Part shown: piece after piece, positions 17,493 to 25,675 of the stretch
Layout of the letters: each line of letters starts with the position of its first letter
Position numbering within the stretch: the first letter of the stretch is position 1
Source of the DNA: Kribbella turkmenica
Lineage (GTDB): Bacteria; Actinomycetota; Actinomycetes; Propionibacteriales; Kribbellaceae
NCBI RefSeq assembly: GCF_004348725.1
Contig: NZ_SMKR01000057.1
Span: 1-38,909 of the forward strand
DNA: 38,909 nucleotides
Reading direction: 5' to 3'
Notes under the pieces: generated by a model
What the model was told of the DNA's origin: nothing
What the model saw: the letters and a program-made list of their open reading frames with translations, nothing else
Databases searched by the model: none
Translations under genes and position numbers: made by a program

Positions 17493-18446
17493 ATGCTGCA
17501 GCCGACACGGGAGGTGACTCCCTACACCGAGCTGGACCGGGCCGCCTGGGCGCAACTCGCCGAGACGACCGTGTCCCCGCTGACGGCCGAGGAGATCGAA
17601 CGGCTGCGCGGTCTCGGCGACGAGATCGACATGGACGAGGTGCGCGAGGTCTATCTGCCGCTGTCGCGGATCCTCTCGCTGTACGTCCGGCATGCCCGGG
17701 CGCTGCACGCCGACACCGAGAGCTTCCTCGGTAAGCCGGCCGCGACCCGGACGCCGTTCGTCATCGGCATCGGCGGCTCGGTTGCCGTCGGCAAGTCCAC
17801 CACCGCGCGGCTGCTGCGCGAACTGCTGGCCCGCTGGCCCGAGCACCCGCGGGTCGCGCTCGTCACCACCGACGGGTTCCTCTGGCCGAACGCCGAACTC
17901 GAACGCCGGAACCTGATGATGCGCAAGGGGTTCCCGGAGTCGTACGACCGCAAGGCGCTGCTCCGGTTCGTTGTCGAGGTCAAGTCCGGCATGGACACGG
18001 TCGAGGCCCCGGTCTACTCGCACCTGCACTACGACCGGATGCAGGGCGTCCGGACGACCGTCGAGCAGCCCGACATCCTGCTGCTCGAGGGCCTGAACGT
18101 CCTCCAGCCCGCGCCCCGGCACGCCGACGGCAAGAGCGGCCTGGCGGTCAGCGACTTCTTCGACTTCTCCGTGTACGTCGACGCGGCCGCCGACGACATC
18201 CGGTCCTGGTACGTCCACCGCTTCCTGAAACTGTGGGAGACGGCGTTCCGCAACCCGGAGTCGTACTTCGTCCGGTACGGCGAGCTCAGCCGGGAGGAGG
18301 CGGTCAAGAAGGCCGAGTCGCTGTGGGACGGGATCAACGGCCCGAACCTGCGGGAGAACATCCTGCCCACCCGTTCCCGGGCCACCCTGGTGCTTCGCAA
18401 GGGCGCCGACCACACCGTCCGCTACGTCCGGTTGCGCAAGCTCTGA
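17493..18446 (+). CDS. coaA: type I pantothenate kinase
   Basis: 317 residues that phosphorylate pantothenate at the first committed step of CoA synthesis. The Walker A loop [10 protein letters not shown] is at 94-103; [39 protein letters not shown] and the C-terminal RSWYVHRFL region all match bacterial CoaA. ATG 17493 gives the usual N-terminus. It stands alone on the plus strand, and its last 25 bases overlap the end of the convergent MFS gene. Confidence 0.96.
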   Translation: MLQPTREVTPYTELDRAAWAQLAETTVSPLTAEEIERLRGLGDEIDMDEVREVYLPLSRILSLYVRHARALHADTESFLGKPAATRTPFVIGIGGSVAVGKSTTARLLRELLARWPEHPRVALVTTDGFLWPNAELERRNLMMRKGFPESYDRKALLRFVVEVKSGMDTVEAPVYSHLHYDRMQGVRTTVEQPDILLLEGLNVLQPAPRHADGKSGLAVSDFFDFSVYVDAAADDIRSWYVHRFLKLWETAFRNPESYFVRYGELSREEAVKKAESLWDGINGPNLRENILPTRSRATLVLRKGADHTVRYVRLRKL

Positions 18447-19600
18447 ACCGCGGGAAGGATCGCGACCGCGACGACCAGGGCGGTCAGGCCGAACGCCACC
18501 GAGTAGCCGGTGCCGGCGACGATCGCTCCGAAGACGATGGCGCCGATCCCCCAGCCGCCGTCGTACGCGAGGTTCCACAGCGCGCTGACCTGGCCGTAGC
18601 GGGACTTCGGCACCCGGTTGTACATCAGCGACAATGTCAGGTTCTGCGCCGCACCGAAGCCGATGCCGAACAGGGTCGACCCGACCACGATGGCGACGGC
18701 ACTGCCGATCAGGACCAGCGCCCCGGCGCCGACCGCGGCCAGGACCAGCGCCGGTGCGAGCAACCGGGCCGGGCCGACGCGGTCGCCGAACCGGCCGGCC
18801 AGCCAGCGGGCGGCGGGCGCGGTGACCGACTGCAGCAGTAGCGCGGTGGCGACCAGCGAGTGCTTGTCCTCGGCAACGGCCAGCGGGAGGAAGGTGACGC
18901 TGATGCCCGCGGCCACGGTGACCGCGGCGAAGACGAACGTCGGCATCAACAGGCCGGTGCCGCGCAGACCGCCGAGCACCTTGACGTGCTGCTCCTCGGC
19001 AGTGGACCGCTTCGGCATTCCGCGGAGCGCGAGCAGACCGGCGAGCGAGGCCGCGGCGGCCAGGACGAAGAGGGCGTCGAAGCCGATTACGGTGGTCAGG
19101 TAGACGCCGAGCGGCAGGCCGATCGCGGCCGGCAGGCCGACGACCACGCCGTACACCCCGAATGCCTCGCCCCGCCGATGGGCCGGGGTCACCTCGGCGA
19201 TCAGTGCGACCGCGCCGACGACCAGGATCGCCAGCCCGGCACCGCGGACGACGCAGACCGCGAGCACGAGCGGCAGCGAGGCGGTGGCCAGCAGCACCAG
19301 GGACGGCGCTCCGAGCAGGACCAGTCCGAGCCCGAGGACGACCTGGTGACCCCAGCGCGCCAGCATCCGGGGCACGAGCAGCTCCACCCCCACCGCGGAC
19401 AGCATCATCGCGCCGGTGGACAGCCCGGCGCCGATCCCGCCCGAGCCGCCGGCGGCCAGGTAGAGCGGGACCACCGAGGTGAGCAGGTACATGCTCAGCG
19501 AGGACCCGAAGACCGTGAACAGCAGCCGGCCGAACTGGCCGCTCAGCAGGCGCGGAGTCGCAGGAACGTGGACCGTCGGGAGCTCGCAGATGGTGGTCAT
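18422..19600 (-). CDS. MFS transporter
   Basis: 392 residues with about 12 predicted hydrophobic segments. The first cytoplasmic loop has [14 protein letters not shown] in place of the classical motif [37 protein letters not shown] stretch around residues 117-152 resembles the motif B/C area of drug exporters. The middle loop near residue 200 is charged ([12 protein letters not shown]). No ribosome site is obvious before ATG 19600. Its 3' end overlaps coaA. It lies next to the biosynthetic cluster and could serve it as an exporter, but it has its own upstream region; substrate unknown. Confidence 0.85.
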   Translation of the reverse strand: MTTICELPTVHVPATPRLLSGQFGRLLFTVFGSSLSMYLLTSVVPLYLAAGGSGGIGAGLSTGAMMLSAVGVELLVPRMLARWGHQVVLGLGLVLLGAPSLVLLATASLPLVLAVCVVRGAGLAILVVGAVALIAEVTPAHRRGEAFGVYGVVVGLPAAIGLPLGVYLTTVIGFDALFVLAAAASLAGLLALRGMPKRSTAEEQHVKVLGGLRGTGLLMPTFVFAAVTVAAGISVTFLPLAVAEDKHSLVATALLLQSVTAPAARWLAGRFGDRVGPARLLAPALVLAAVGAGALVLIGSAVAIVVGSTLFGIGFGAAQNLTLSLMYNRVPKSRYGQVSALWNLAYDGGWGIGAIVFGAIVAGTGYSVAFGLTALVVAVAILPAVQSLRNRT

Positions 19601-19673
19601 GCGTCAAAGCTAGAAGCTGACCGGTCTCCTCTATAGATCCAGTTTCGGCGTCGCTGAGGGGACCAGTTACGGC
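19601..19673 (-). promoter_or_regulatory. direct repeats ahead of the MFS gene
   Basis: Two 11-base direct repeats, CCAGTTTCGGC (19639-19649) and CCAGTTACGGC (19663-19673), start 24 bases apart. On the minus strand each contains AACTGG. A TATAGA hexamer lies just downstream on the minus strand. Paired direct repeats of this kind suggest a regulator site for the MFS gene; the second copy overlaps the hpgT stop codon. The regulator is not identified. Confidence 0.3.
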
Positions 19674-20932
19674 AGTTGATCGGTGATCAGCGCGGCCAGG
19701 CGGTTGAGGGCGGCGTCGATCTGGTCCGGGGCGACCGAACTGCAGGACAGCCGCAGGGCGTGGATCGGTGAACCGGCGTCGTAGAAGTGGCTCATCGGCG
19801 TCCAGAGCACCCCGTACTCCTGGGCGGACTTCTCCAGCAGGACGTCGTCGACCGGGAACGGCACGGTGACGACCACGAAGAAGCCGCCCGACGGGACCGT
19901 CCAGGTGACCTCGCCACCGGGGAAGCGCGCGGCCAGGCCGTCGGTGATCGCGCGCAGGTTGGCGGCGTAGATCGCGCGTTCGCGCCGGTTCGCGGCGACC
20001 AGGCTGAAGTCGTTCGCGAGCAACTTGCCACCGATCACGGCCTGGGCGACCGGCGACGTGTTCACGGTCAGCATGCTCTTGATCTTCGACAGTTCGCCGG
20101 CGAGCAGCCCGGTGCTGCCGTCCGGCCCCTCGACGGTCTGGTCGGCGACGACGTACCCGACCCGGGCCCCGGGCAGCCCGGTCTTGGCGAACGACCCGAG
20201 GTAGACGACCCGGCGCTCGGTGTCGAGCGCCTTCAGGGTCGGCACCCGATCGACGCCGGCGGCCGGGAACAGCCCGTACGGGTTGTCTTCGAGCAGCAGC
20301 AGGTCCTCCGCGGCCGCGACCTCCAGCAACCGGCGCCGGCTCTCCAGGTCCAGGCTGAGTCCCGACGGGTTGGCGAAGTCCGGCATCAGGTAGCACGCCC
20401 GCGGCCGCAGTCCGTCGGCCCGGGCCGCCTTCACCACCGCGGCCAGGTCGTCGTCCTCGGTCACCGGCCGGACCGGGACGTCGAGCACCCGGGCCGCCCC
20501 GGTGATGCCGACGTACGTCGGGGCGATCGCGAGCAGTACGTCGTCCGGCCCCGAACGCAGCGCGCGCAGGACCAGAACCATCGCCTCCTGGCAGCCGACC
20601 GTGACCACGATCGCCTCCGGATCCACGTGGATGTCCTCGTCGACCGCGAGATTGCGAGCGACCAGGTCGTGCACGATGCCCTTGGTCCGGCCGTACTGGA
20701 GGATCGTCCGGCGGACGGCGGCCTCGTCGTACCCGCGGGAACGCAGGTGATCGGCGAACAGGTCGAGGTAGCGGTGCACCTCCTCGAGGTCGAAGAACTC
20801 CTCGGTCGGGCGGCCGGCGGCCAGTGAGATCGCGTCCGGGTAGTGGTGCGAGACCTCGTTGAGGAAGTTCATCGAGGTGAGCGCCCGGTCCGTCAGCGAA
20901 CCGTGCAACTCGGTCAGTCTCAGCTCGGCCAT
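19667..20932 (-). CDS. hpgT: 4-hydroxyphenylglycine aminotransferase HpgT
   Basis: A 421-residue fold-type I PLP aminotransferase. The N-terminus ELHGSLTDRALTSMNFLNEV...YPDAIS and LAAGRPTEEFF closely resemble HpgT of glycopeptide pathways from memory. The PLP lysine is Lys250 in YLGSFAKTGLPGARVGYV, with LEDNPYG (214-220, cofactor Asp215 region) and KIKSMLTVNTSPVAQAV (283-299). HpgT converts 4-hydroxyphenylglyoxylate to L-4-hydroxyphenylglycine, using Tyr or another amino donor. It lacks a GntR-type DNA-binding domain, so it is not a MocR regulator. ATG 20932 has GGGGAGAG upstream and overlaps hmo by 13 bases. It is the last gene of the minus unit starting at 25442. Confidence 0.85.
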   Translation of the reverse strand: MAELRLTELHGSLTDRALTSMNFLNEVSHHYPDAISLAAGRPTEEFFDLEEVHRYLDLFADHLRSRGYDEAAVRRTILQYGRTKGIVHDLVARNLAVDEDIHVDPEAIVVTVGCQEAMVLVLRALRSGPDDVLLAIAPTYVGITGAARVLDVPVRPVTEDDDLAAVVKAARADGLRPRACYLMPDFANPSGLSLDLESRRRLLEVAAAEDLLLLEDNPYGLFPAAGVDRVPTLKALDTERRVVYLGSFAKTGLPGARVGYVVADQTVEGPDGSTGLLAGELSKIKSMLTVNTSPVAQAVIGGKLLANDFSLVAANRRERAIYAANLRAITDGLAARFPGGEVTWTVPSGGFFVVVTVPFPVDDVLLEKSAQEYGVLWTPMSHFYDAGSPIHALRLSCSSVAPDQIDAALNRLAALITDQLP

Positions 20933-21990
20933 CGCGCTCTCCCCGTCGTCAGCCCGGCCACCGCGTCCAGGTCGGCACACCCGGCCAGCAGCATCGCGTC
21001 CCGCAACTCGCGCCGGAGCAGTCCGAGCGCCTCGCCCACGGCCCCCACCGCCAAGGCCCACAGCAACGGCCTCCCGACCAGTACGGCGGACGCCCCCGAC
21101 GCCAGCGCCTTCATCACATCGATCCCGCCGCGGACACCGCTGTCCAGCAGCACCTCGCAGTCGTTGCCGACCGCATCGACAACCGGCCCGAGGGCATCGA
21201 TCGAGGCGAGCGCACCGTCCAACTGCCGGCCGCCGTGGTTGGACACCACGACCCCCGCGGCGCCGGCCTCGACGGCCCGGTGAGCGTCGCGCGGGTCGAG
21301 AATTCCCTTCACCACCAGGGGTAGCGCGGTCTCGCCGCGCAGCCACTCGAGGTCACGCCAGGAGACGGCCGGCTCGAAGACCGACGCCGTGTGCGCGGCC
21401 ACCGCGGACAGTCCTGGAACGGCGGCGTGCGCCTCTGTCGCCATGTCGACAAGGTTGGCCGCGACCACGTCCGCGGGAAGGGCGAACGAGTTCCGCACGT
21501 CCCGCAGCCGGCGACCCATCACCGGAACGTCGACCGTCACCATCAGCGCGGCGCAGCCCGCGTCCTCCGCGCGACGCACCAGCGACGTCAGCAGGTCCCG
21601 GTCGCGCAACCAGTACAGCTGGAACCAGGAGGGTGCCTCGGCGGCGATCTTCTCCAGCGCGAAGCTGCTCAAAGTGCTGATGACATAAGGGATTCCGGCG
21701 TCCGCAGCCGCCCGGGCCAGCACCAGTTCGCCTTCGGGATGGAGTAGCCGTTGGTACGCCATCGGAGCGACCAAGGCGGGAAGGTCGAGGTCGCTGCCGA
21801 GCAGGGTACGACTGGTGTCCGGCTCGTCGGCACCGGCGAGCACCCGAGGCGTCAGCGTGACCGAGTCGAGGGCCACCCGGTTGAGCCGCAAGGTGGTCTC
21901 CGAACCACTGCCGCCGGCAACGAAGTCGCGGACGGAGGCCGGCAGAACGCTCGCGGCCTCTGCCTCGAAGCCGGCGAAGGTGTCAGCCAA
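20920..21990 (-). CDS. hmo: 4-hydroxymandelate oxidase (FMN-dependent alpha-hydroxy acid oxidase)
   Basis: 356 residues. The FMN/alpha-hydroxy-acid oxidase signature SNHGGRQLDG (250-259) carries the catalytic His252. Other motifs: WFQLYWLRD (122-130), TVDVPVMGRRLRDVRN (152-167), VKGIL (227-231, Lys228) and VLVGRPLLWAL. Its place directly before hpgT, and its resemblance to glycopeptide Hmo rather than lactate oxidase, support oxidation of 4-hydroxymandelate to 4-hydroxyphenylglyoxylate. Start is TTG 21990, with GAGG 6 bases upstream. The gene follows the hydrolase by 8 bases and overlaps hpgT. Confidence is higher for the enzyme class than for the substrate. Confidence 0.85.
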   Translation of the reverse strand: MADTFAGFEAEAASVLPASVRDFVAGGSGSETTLRLNRVALDSVTLTPRVLAGADEPDTSRTLLGSDLDLPALVAPMAYQRLLHPEGELVLARAAADAGIPYVISTLSSFALEKIAAEAPSWFQLYWLRDRDLLTSLVRRAEDAGCAALMVTVDVPVMGRRLRDVRNSFALPADVVAANLVDMATEAHAAVPGLSAVAAHTASVFEPAVSWRDLEWLRGETALPLVVKGILDPRDAHRAVEAGAAGVVVSNHGGRQLDGALASIDALGPVVDAVGNDCEVLLDSGVRGGIDVMKALASGASAVLVGRPLLWALAVGAVGEALGLLRRELRDAMLLAGCADLDAVAGLTTGRARWPS

Positions 21991-21998
21991 CGGGCACC

Positions 21999-22925
21999 TC
22001 AGGCATCCCCGAGGACCTCGCGCAGCCAGGTGGCCGCTTCGGCCATCGCCTTCTTGCCGCCGTCGAGGATGCCCGACATCGCGAAGAAGCCGTGCACCAT
22101 CCCGTCGTACCGGCTGAGGGTCGCCGGAACCCCGGCGGCGTGCAACTTCTCGGCGTAGTACTCGCCCTCGTCGCGCAGCGGGTCGTACTCGGCGGTGATC
22201 ACCAGCGCCGGTGGGAGGTTCGCGTGCGAATCGGCGAGCAGCGGTGAGGCGAGTGGGTTCAGGCCGTCGGCCGAGTCGGTCAGGTAGTGATCCCAGTACC
22301 AGTTGACCGAGGTCTTGTTGAACAGGTACGGGTCGTCGCCGGAGCGCATCGAGACGGTGTCCGAACCGTAGAGCGTGTTCGGGTAGACCAGCAGTTGCGC
22401 GGCCAGCGCCGGACCGTTGTCCCGGGCAAGCAACGTGGTCGCGGCAGCCAGGTTGCCACCAGCGCTGTCACCGCCCACCACCAACCGCGCCGGGTCGGCC
22501 CGCAACTCCGCCGCATGGTCCGCGATCCACCGGGTCGTACGATGGCAGTCGTGCACCGCGGCCGGGAACGGGTGCTCCGGCGCGAGCCGGTAGCCGACGG
22601 TGATCACCTGGCAGGGAACGGCGTTCGCCAGCGTGCGGCTGATGCCGTCGGCCGTCTCGATGCTGCCCAGCGTCCAGCCGCCGCCGAAGAAGTAGATCAG
22701 CGTCGGCAGCGGACCCGTCAGGTCCGGCCGGTAGACCCGCAGCGGCAGCCCGTCACCGGTGACGACGTCCTCGACGTGGTGCACCTTCTCCACCTCACCA
22801 CCGGCCGCCTGGACGGAGGCGAGATCGGCGGCCCGTGCCTCGGCCAGCGTCTGGGTGTAGAGCTGCGGAACGTGGTTGACCTCGCGTTCGGCGCGCATGG
22901 CCTCGACCTGCGGGTCCAGCGGCAT
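21999..22925 (-). CDS. HSL-family alpha/beta hydrolase/esterase
   Basis: 308 residues of the hormone-sensitive-lipase type. The catalytic triad is Ser154 (GDSAGGNLAA, 152-161), Asp248 (EYDPLRDEG) and His278 (VHGFF). The oxyanion motif usually written HGGG is FGGGW here (80-84), so the leading His is Phe while the glycines are kept. GYRLAPEHPFPAAVHD is typical. No signal peptide is seen. ATG 22925 follows the P450 stop by 4 bases with GGGGTGA upstream. In this cluster it could hydrolyse an ester or thioester intermediate or act as a tailoring or release enzyme (inference). Confidence 0.87.
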   Translation of the reverse strand: MPLDPQVEAMRAEREVNHVPQLYTQTLAEARAADLASVQAAGGEVEKVHHVEDVVTGDGLPLRVYRPDLTGPLPTLIYFFGGGWTLGSIETADGISRTLANAVPCQVITVGYRLAPEHPFPAAVHDCHRTTRWIADHAAELRADPARLVVGGDSAGGNLAAATTLLARDNGPALAAQLLVYPNTLYGSDTVSMRSGDDPYLFNKTSVNWYWDHYLTDSADGLNPLASPLLADSHANLPPALVITAEYDPLRDEGEYYAEKLHAAGVPATLSRYDGMVHGFFAMSGILDGGKKAMAEAATWLREVLGDA

Positions 22926-22929
22926 GGGA

Positions 22930-24150
22930 TCACCCCAATCGGATCGGCATGGACTCGTGCCCACGCAGCAGCAAGCTACGGCTCCGGACGGGCTCGCTCG
23001 CGAGGCCCAGTCCGGGGAACCGGCGGAACAACTGCCCGAACGCGGCCCGGCCCTCCATCCGGGCCAGCGCGGCCCCGACACAGTAGAACGGCCCGGCGCC
23101 GAACGACAGGTGCTGCAGGTCGTCGCGGCCGGGGTCGAACGTGTCGGCGTCGGGATGCCGCGCCGGATCCCGGTTGGCGGCACCCGGCAGGATCAGCACC
23201 AGGCTGCCTTCGGCGATCGGCTCCCCGGCCAGGTCGAGATCGGTCGACGCCTGCCGGCTGATCAGCTGCACCGAACTCTGGTGGCGGAGGATCTCCTCGA
23301 CGTAGTCCGACGCGAGTCCGGGGTCGTCGCGCAGGGCCTCGACCAGCGGCGGCTCGGCCAGCAGCAGTTCCAGCCCGTTGGTCAGTAGGTTCATCGTGGT
23401 GACGAAGCTGGCGTTGACCAGCACCAGCAGGTTGTCGATCAACTCCTGCTCGTCGATCCCCGACGTGCCGGAGTCGAGCGCGTGCACGAGCGAACCGACC
23501 AGGTCGTCGCGCGGGCGGATCCGGCGGTCGGTGATCATCCGGGCGTAGTAGGCGTTCAGCTCGTCGGCGGCCTGGTTGGCCGCCTCGAGCTTCTCCGGTG
23601 CCTTGCCGCCCAGGTCGAGGTACTCGTCGATACGCTGGGTCCGGTCGCGGAACCAGCCGAGGTCCGAGCGCGGGATCCCCAGGAACGTGCCGATCACGGT
23701 GATCGGCAGCCGGTAGGCGAAGTCGACGAAGTCCACCTGCTGCCGGTTGGCGCCGGCCTTCCCCAGGTCGTCGAGCAGCTCGGCGGCCAGGTCGTCGACC
23801 ACCGGCTCGAACCCGGCCAGCCGGCGCGGGGTCAGCACGGCCTGGAAGACCTTGCGCATCCGCAGGTGGTCCGGCTCGTTGCGGAACATCATCGATCCGC
23901 CGAGCCGGCGCAGGACCGAGTCCTCGGGATCCGGGTCCGCGGTCAGCAACCGGTGGAACCTGGTGTCCTTGAGTGCTTCCTGGGCGGCGTCGTACCCGTT
24001 GACCACCACGGCGTACGGCGAGCTGCCCGGTTCGAGCCGGCAGACCGGGCCGATCCGATGCAGCTCCGCGAAGAGCGGCATCGGATCACGGCGACCTTGC
24101 TCGGAACCGAGGGCGGCGAGAATCTCGTTCGCGGACGGCAAGGGCGGCAT
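22930..24150 (-). CDS. cytochrome P450 with an atypical I-helix
   Basis: A 406-residue soluble bacterial P450. The heme loop LSFGAGPFYCVGAALARME has Cys357, and the ExxR motif is Glu286-Ile-Leu-Arg289. The I-helix oxygen-activation motif, normally AG(H/Y/x)(E/D)TT, reads ASFVTT (247-252): the acidic residue is Val and the Gly is Ser. Loss of the acid is seen in some P450s with unusual chemistry or that act on carrier-bound substrates, but the consequence here is unknown. It lies 5 bases after the SGNH hydrolase and 4 before the HSL hydrolase. It probably modifies an aromatic or acyl intermediate. No dedicated ferredoxin gene is seen nearby. Confidence 0.92.
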   Translation of the reverse strand: MPPLPSANEILAALGSEQGRRDPMPLFAELHRIGPVCRLEPGSSPYAVVVNGYDAAQEALKDTRFHRLLTADPDPEDSVLRRLGGSMMFRNEPDHLRMRKVFQAVLTPRRLAGFEPVVDDLAAELLDDLGKAGANRQQVDFVDFAYRLPITVIGTFLGIPRSDLGWFRDRTQRIDEYLDLGGKAPEKLEAANQAADELNAYYARMITDRRIRPRDDLVGSLVHALDSGTSGIDEQELIDNLLVLVNASFVTTMNLLTNGLELLLAEPPLVEALRDDPGLASDYVEEILRHQSSVQLISRQASTDLDLAGEPIAEGSLVLILPGAANRDPARHPDADTFDPGRDDLQHLSFGAGPFYCVGAALARMEGRAAFGQLFRRFPGLGLASEPVRSRSLLLRGHESMPIRLG

Positions 24151-24155
24151 GGCGG

Positions 24156-25442
24156 TCAGCGCACCAGTGTGAGCGGCACCGAGGCGGCCATCGCCTGGTA
24201 GCCGGCGTCGTTCGGGTGGATGTGGTCACCGGAGTCGAAGGCCGGGTTCAGCTTGCTCGGCGCGGCCGGGTCCCGCAGCACCTTGTCGAAGTCCAGCACG
24301 CCGTCGAACTCCTTGCTCGACCGCAGGTAGCTGTTCACCGCCTGCCGGGTGGCCTCCTTGGCCGGGGTCCAGCTGTCGGTGCCGCCGATCCCCTCGAACG
24401 GCGTGATCGTGGTGACCAGGCTGCGCAGCCCGCGCTGCTGGACCTGCGCGTTCAGCTGCCGGAGCGCGGCGACGATCTCGGCCGCGGAGTCGTCGGACAT
24501 CCAGATGTCGTTGATCCCCAGCTCGGTGATCACCGTGCGTACGCCGGTCTGCGCGAACACGTCCTCGTTCAACCGGGCCAGCGAGTTCACGCCGACCTCG
24601 TTGAACCCGGGGAACGCGCCGTTGTCGGACGGCTCGCTGCCCTCGTGGTTGAGCCGGCTGCCGGCCAGGCCCGCGTTCAGCACACCGGGCACCTTGTCCC
24701 GCCGGCCCGCCGACGCGATCAGCCGTTCGGCGAGCTGGTCGGGCCAGCGGTTGTTGGCGTTGAACGTGCTCGCGGTGCCGTCCGTGATCGAGTCGCCGAG
24801 AACGACGATCGAGCCGGCCGGCCTGTCGGTCTCGACGTCGACACCGGACAGGAAGAACCAGCAGCACCGCCGGGTCAGCGTGTACGCCGCACCGCCGGGC
24901 TGGGTGACCAGGTTCGACGGGCCGACGAAGTTCTCCTGGATCGACGAGCCGTGGAACGTCGTCGGGCCGGTGTTCTCGGGGAAGTACAGGCTGACGACCA
25001 GGTCGTCGAGGTTCCCCAGCCGCAGGTTGACCGGGTCGCTGAGCAGCTCGCTGCCCTTGACCATCGACGCGGTCCCGGATCCGTTGAACGTCAGCGTGCG
25101 CAGGGTCGCGGGGTCGATGTCGGACAGCTCCGGCGTCGACCTGTCGGGCTTGGCGACGGTCGCGGCGCCCACGGTGACGGTCTTCTCGCCGTAGATGTTC
25201 GACAGCCGGATCCGGATCCGGTCGCCGCCGACGGTCGGGCGCACCACCATCCGGACGCTCTGGTCGGTCAAACCGACGTTGGTCGACCCGGACGCGTTGC
25301 CGTGGGTGACGGCGGTCGCCCAGGTGCCGACCCACTCCTCGTCGCGGTGATCACCGCCGTAGCTCGCTCCGGCCAGGCCGGAGCCGGCCACGGTGAGCGC
25401 GGCGGTCACCGCGACCGCGCGCCAACTGCTGGAAATATGCAT
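24156..25442 (-). CDS. secreted SGNH/GDSL-type hydrolase
   Basis: 428 residues. A signal peptide (~1-27, SGLAGASYG) precedes an N-terminal beta-sandwich domain (~35-205) and the SGNH catalytic domain: block I VVLGDSITDG (213-222, Ser218), block II NAGLAGSR (257-263), block III ELGINDIW (307-314, Asn311) and block V GDHIHPNDAG (405-414, Asp406/His409). It is a probable extracellular esterase. First gene of the minus unit, with AGGAGG 7 bases before ATG 25442 and a promoter-like TTGACC...TATTAC just upstream. In the cluster it may process the exported product or a host- or substrate-derived ester (inference). Confidence 0.88.
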   Translation of the reverse strand: MHISSSWRAVAVTAALTVAGSGLAGASYGGDHRDEEWVGTWATAVTHGNASGSTNVGLTDQSVRMVVRPTVGGDRIRIRLSNIYGEKTVTVGAATVAKPDRSTPELSDIDPATLRTLTFNGSGTASMVKGSELLSDPVNLRLGNLDDLVVSLYFPENTGPTTFHGSSIQENFVGPSNLVTQPGGAAYTLTRRCCWFFLSGVDVETDRPAGSIVVLGDSITDGTASTFNANNRWPDQLAERLIASAGRRDKVPGVLNAGLAGSRLNHEGSEPSDNGAFPGFNEVGVNSLARLNEDVFAQTGVRTVITELGINDIWMSDDSAAEIVAALRQLNAQVQQRGLRSLVTTITPFEGIGGTDSWTPAKEATRQAVNSYLRSSKEFDGVLDFDKVLRDPAAPSKLNPAFDSGDHIHPNDAGYQAMAASVPLTLVR

Positions 25443-25675
25443 GGACGGACCTCCTGGCGGAATCGGATGCGGACGGAACGTAATACGCCCCGACTAATCC
25501 GGTCAATGAAACAGAAAGGCATTTCCCGAGCTCGTCGGGAAGCGGTTAGCGAACCGGTTCCGCCCCCGGATAGCAGGGGTATTCCTTCACCCTGCGGGGG
25601 ACGCGGATCGAGTACAGTCACAGGGACGGCTGGGGGGCCGGAGTCGAGGGACTCGCTGCATGTGAGGGTGACGGA
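25443..25675. promoter_or_regulatory. divergent control region of the biosynthetic cluster
   Basis: 233 bases between the minus SGNH-P450-hydrolase-hmo-hpgT unit and the plus adenylase-MFS-SGNH-APH unit, AT-richer than its surroundings. It holds overlapping palindromes: CGGTT-AGCG-AACCG (25543-25556) and GAACCGGTTC (25551-25560). A hairpin spans about 25563-25603 (CCCCC/GGGGG outside, GCAGGG/CCCTGC inside). A possible plus -10 is TACAGT (25613-25618), about 60 bases before ATG 25676. The palindromes are candidates for a cluster regulator site; no regulator gene is visible in the cluster portion shown. Confidence 0.45.
25480..25506 (-). promoter_or_regulatory. promoter-like hexamers for the hmo-hpgT unit
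   Basis: Minus strand TTGACC (25501-25506), 15 bases, TATTAC (25480-25485). This would give a leader of roughly 30 bases before the AGGAGG and ATG of the SGNH gene. The -35 is close to consensus; the spacer is short. Confidence 0.45.

Noticed and set aside
17346..20396. A 1016-codon minus-strand open frame spanning coaA, the MFS gene and hpgT
   Set aside because: It crosses several real genes in the wrong frame and has only Arg/Gly/Pro-rich shadow composition; the true hpgT reads in another frame from 20932.
19667..20932. MocR-type transcriptional regulator (aminotransferase-like)
   Set aside because: The protein has no N-terminal GntR winged-helix domain, starts directly with the ELHGSL aminotransferase N-terminus and matches HpgT.
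20920..21990. Lactate oxidase or L-lactate dehydrogenase (FMN type)
   Set aside because: The family signature fits equally, but direct coupling to hpgT and co-location with hmaS make hydroxymandelate oxidase the better call.
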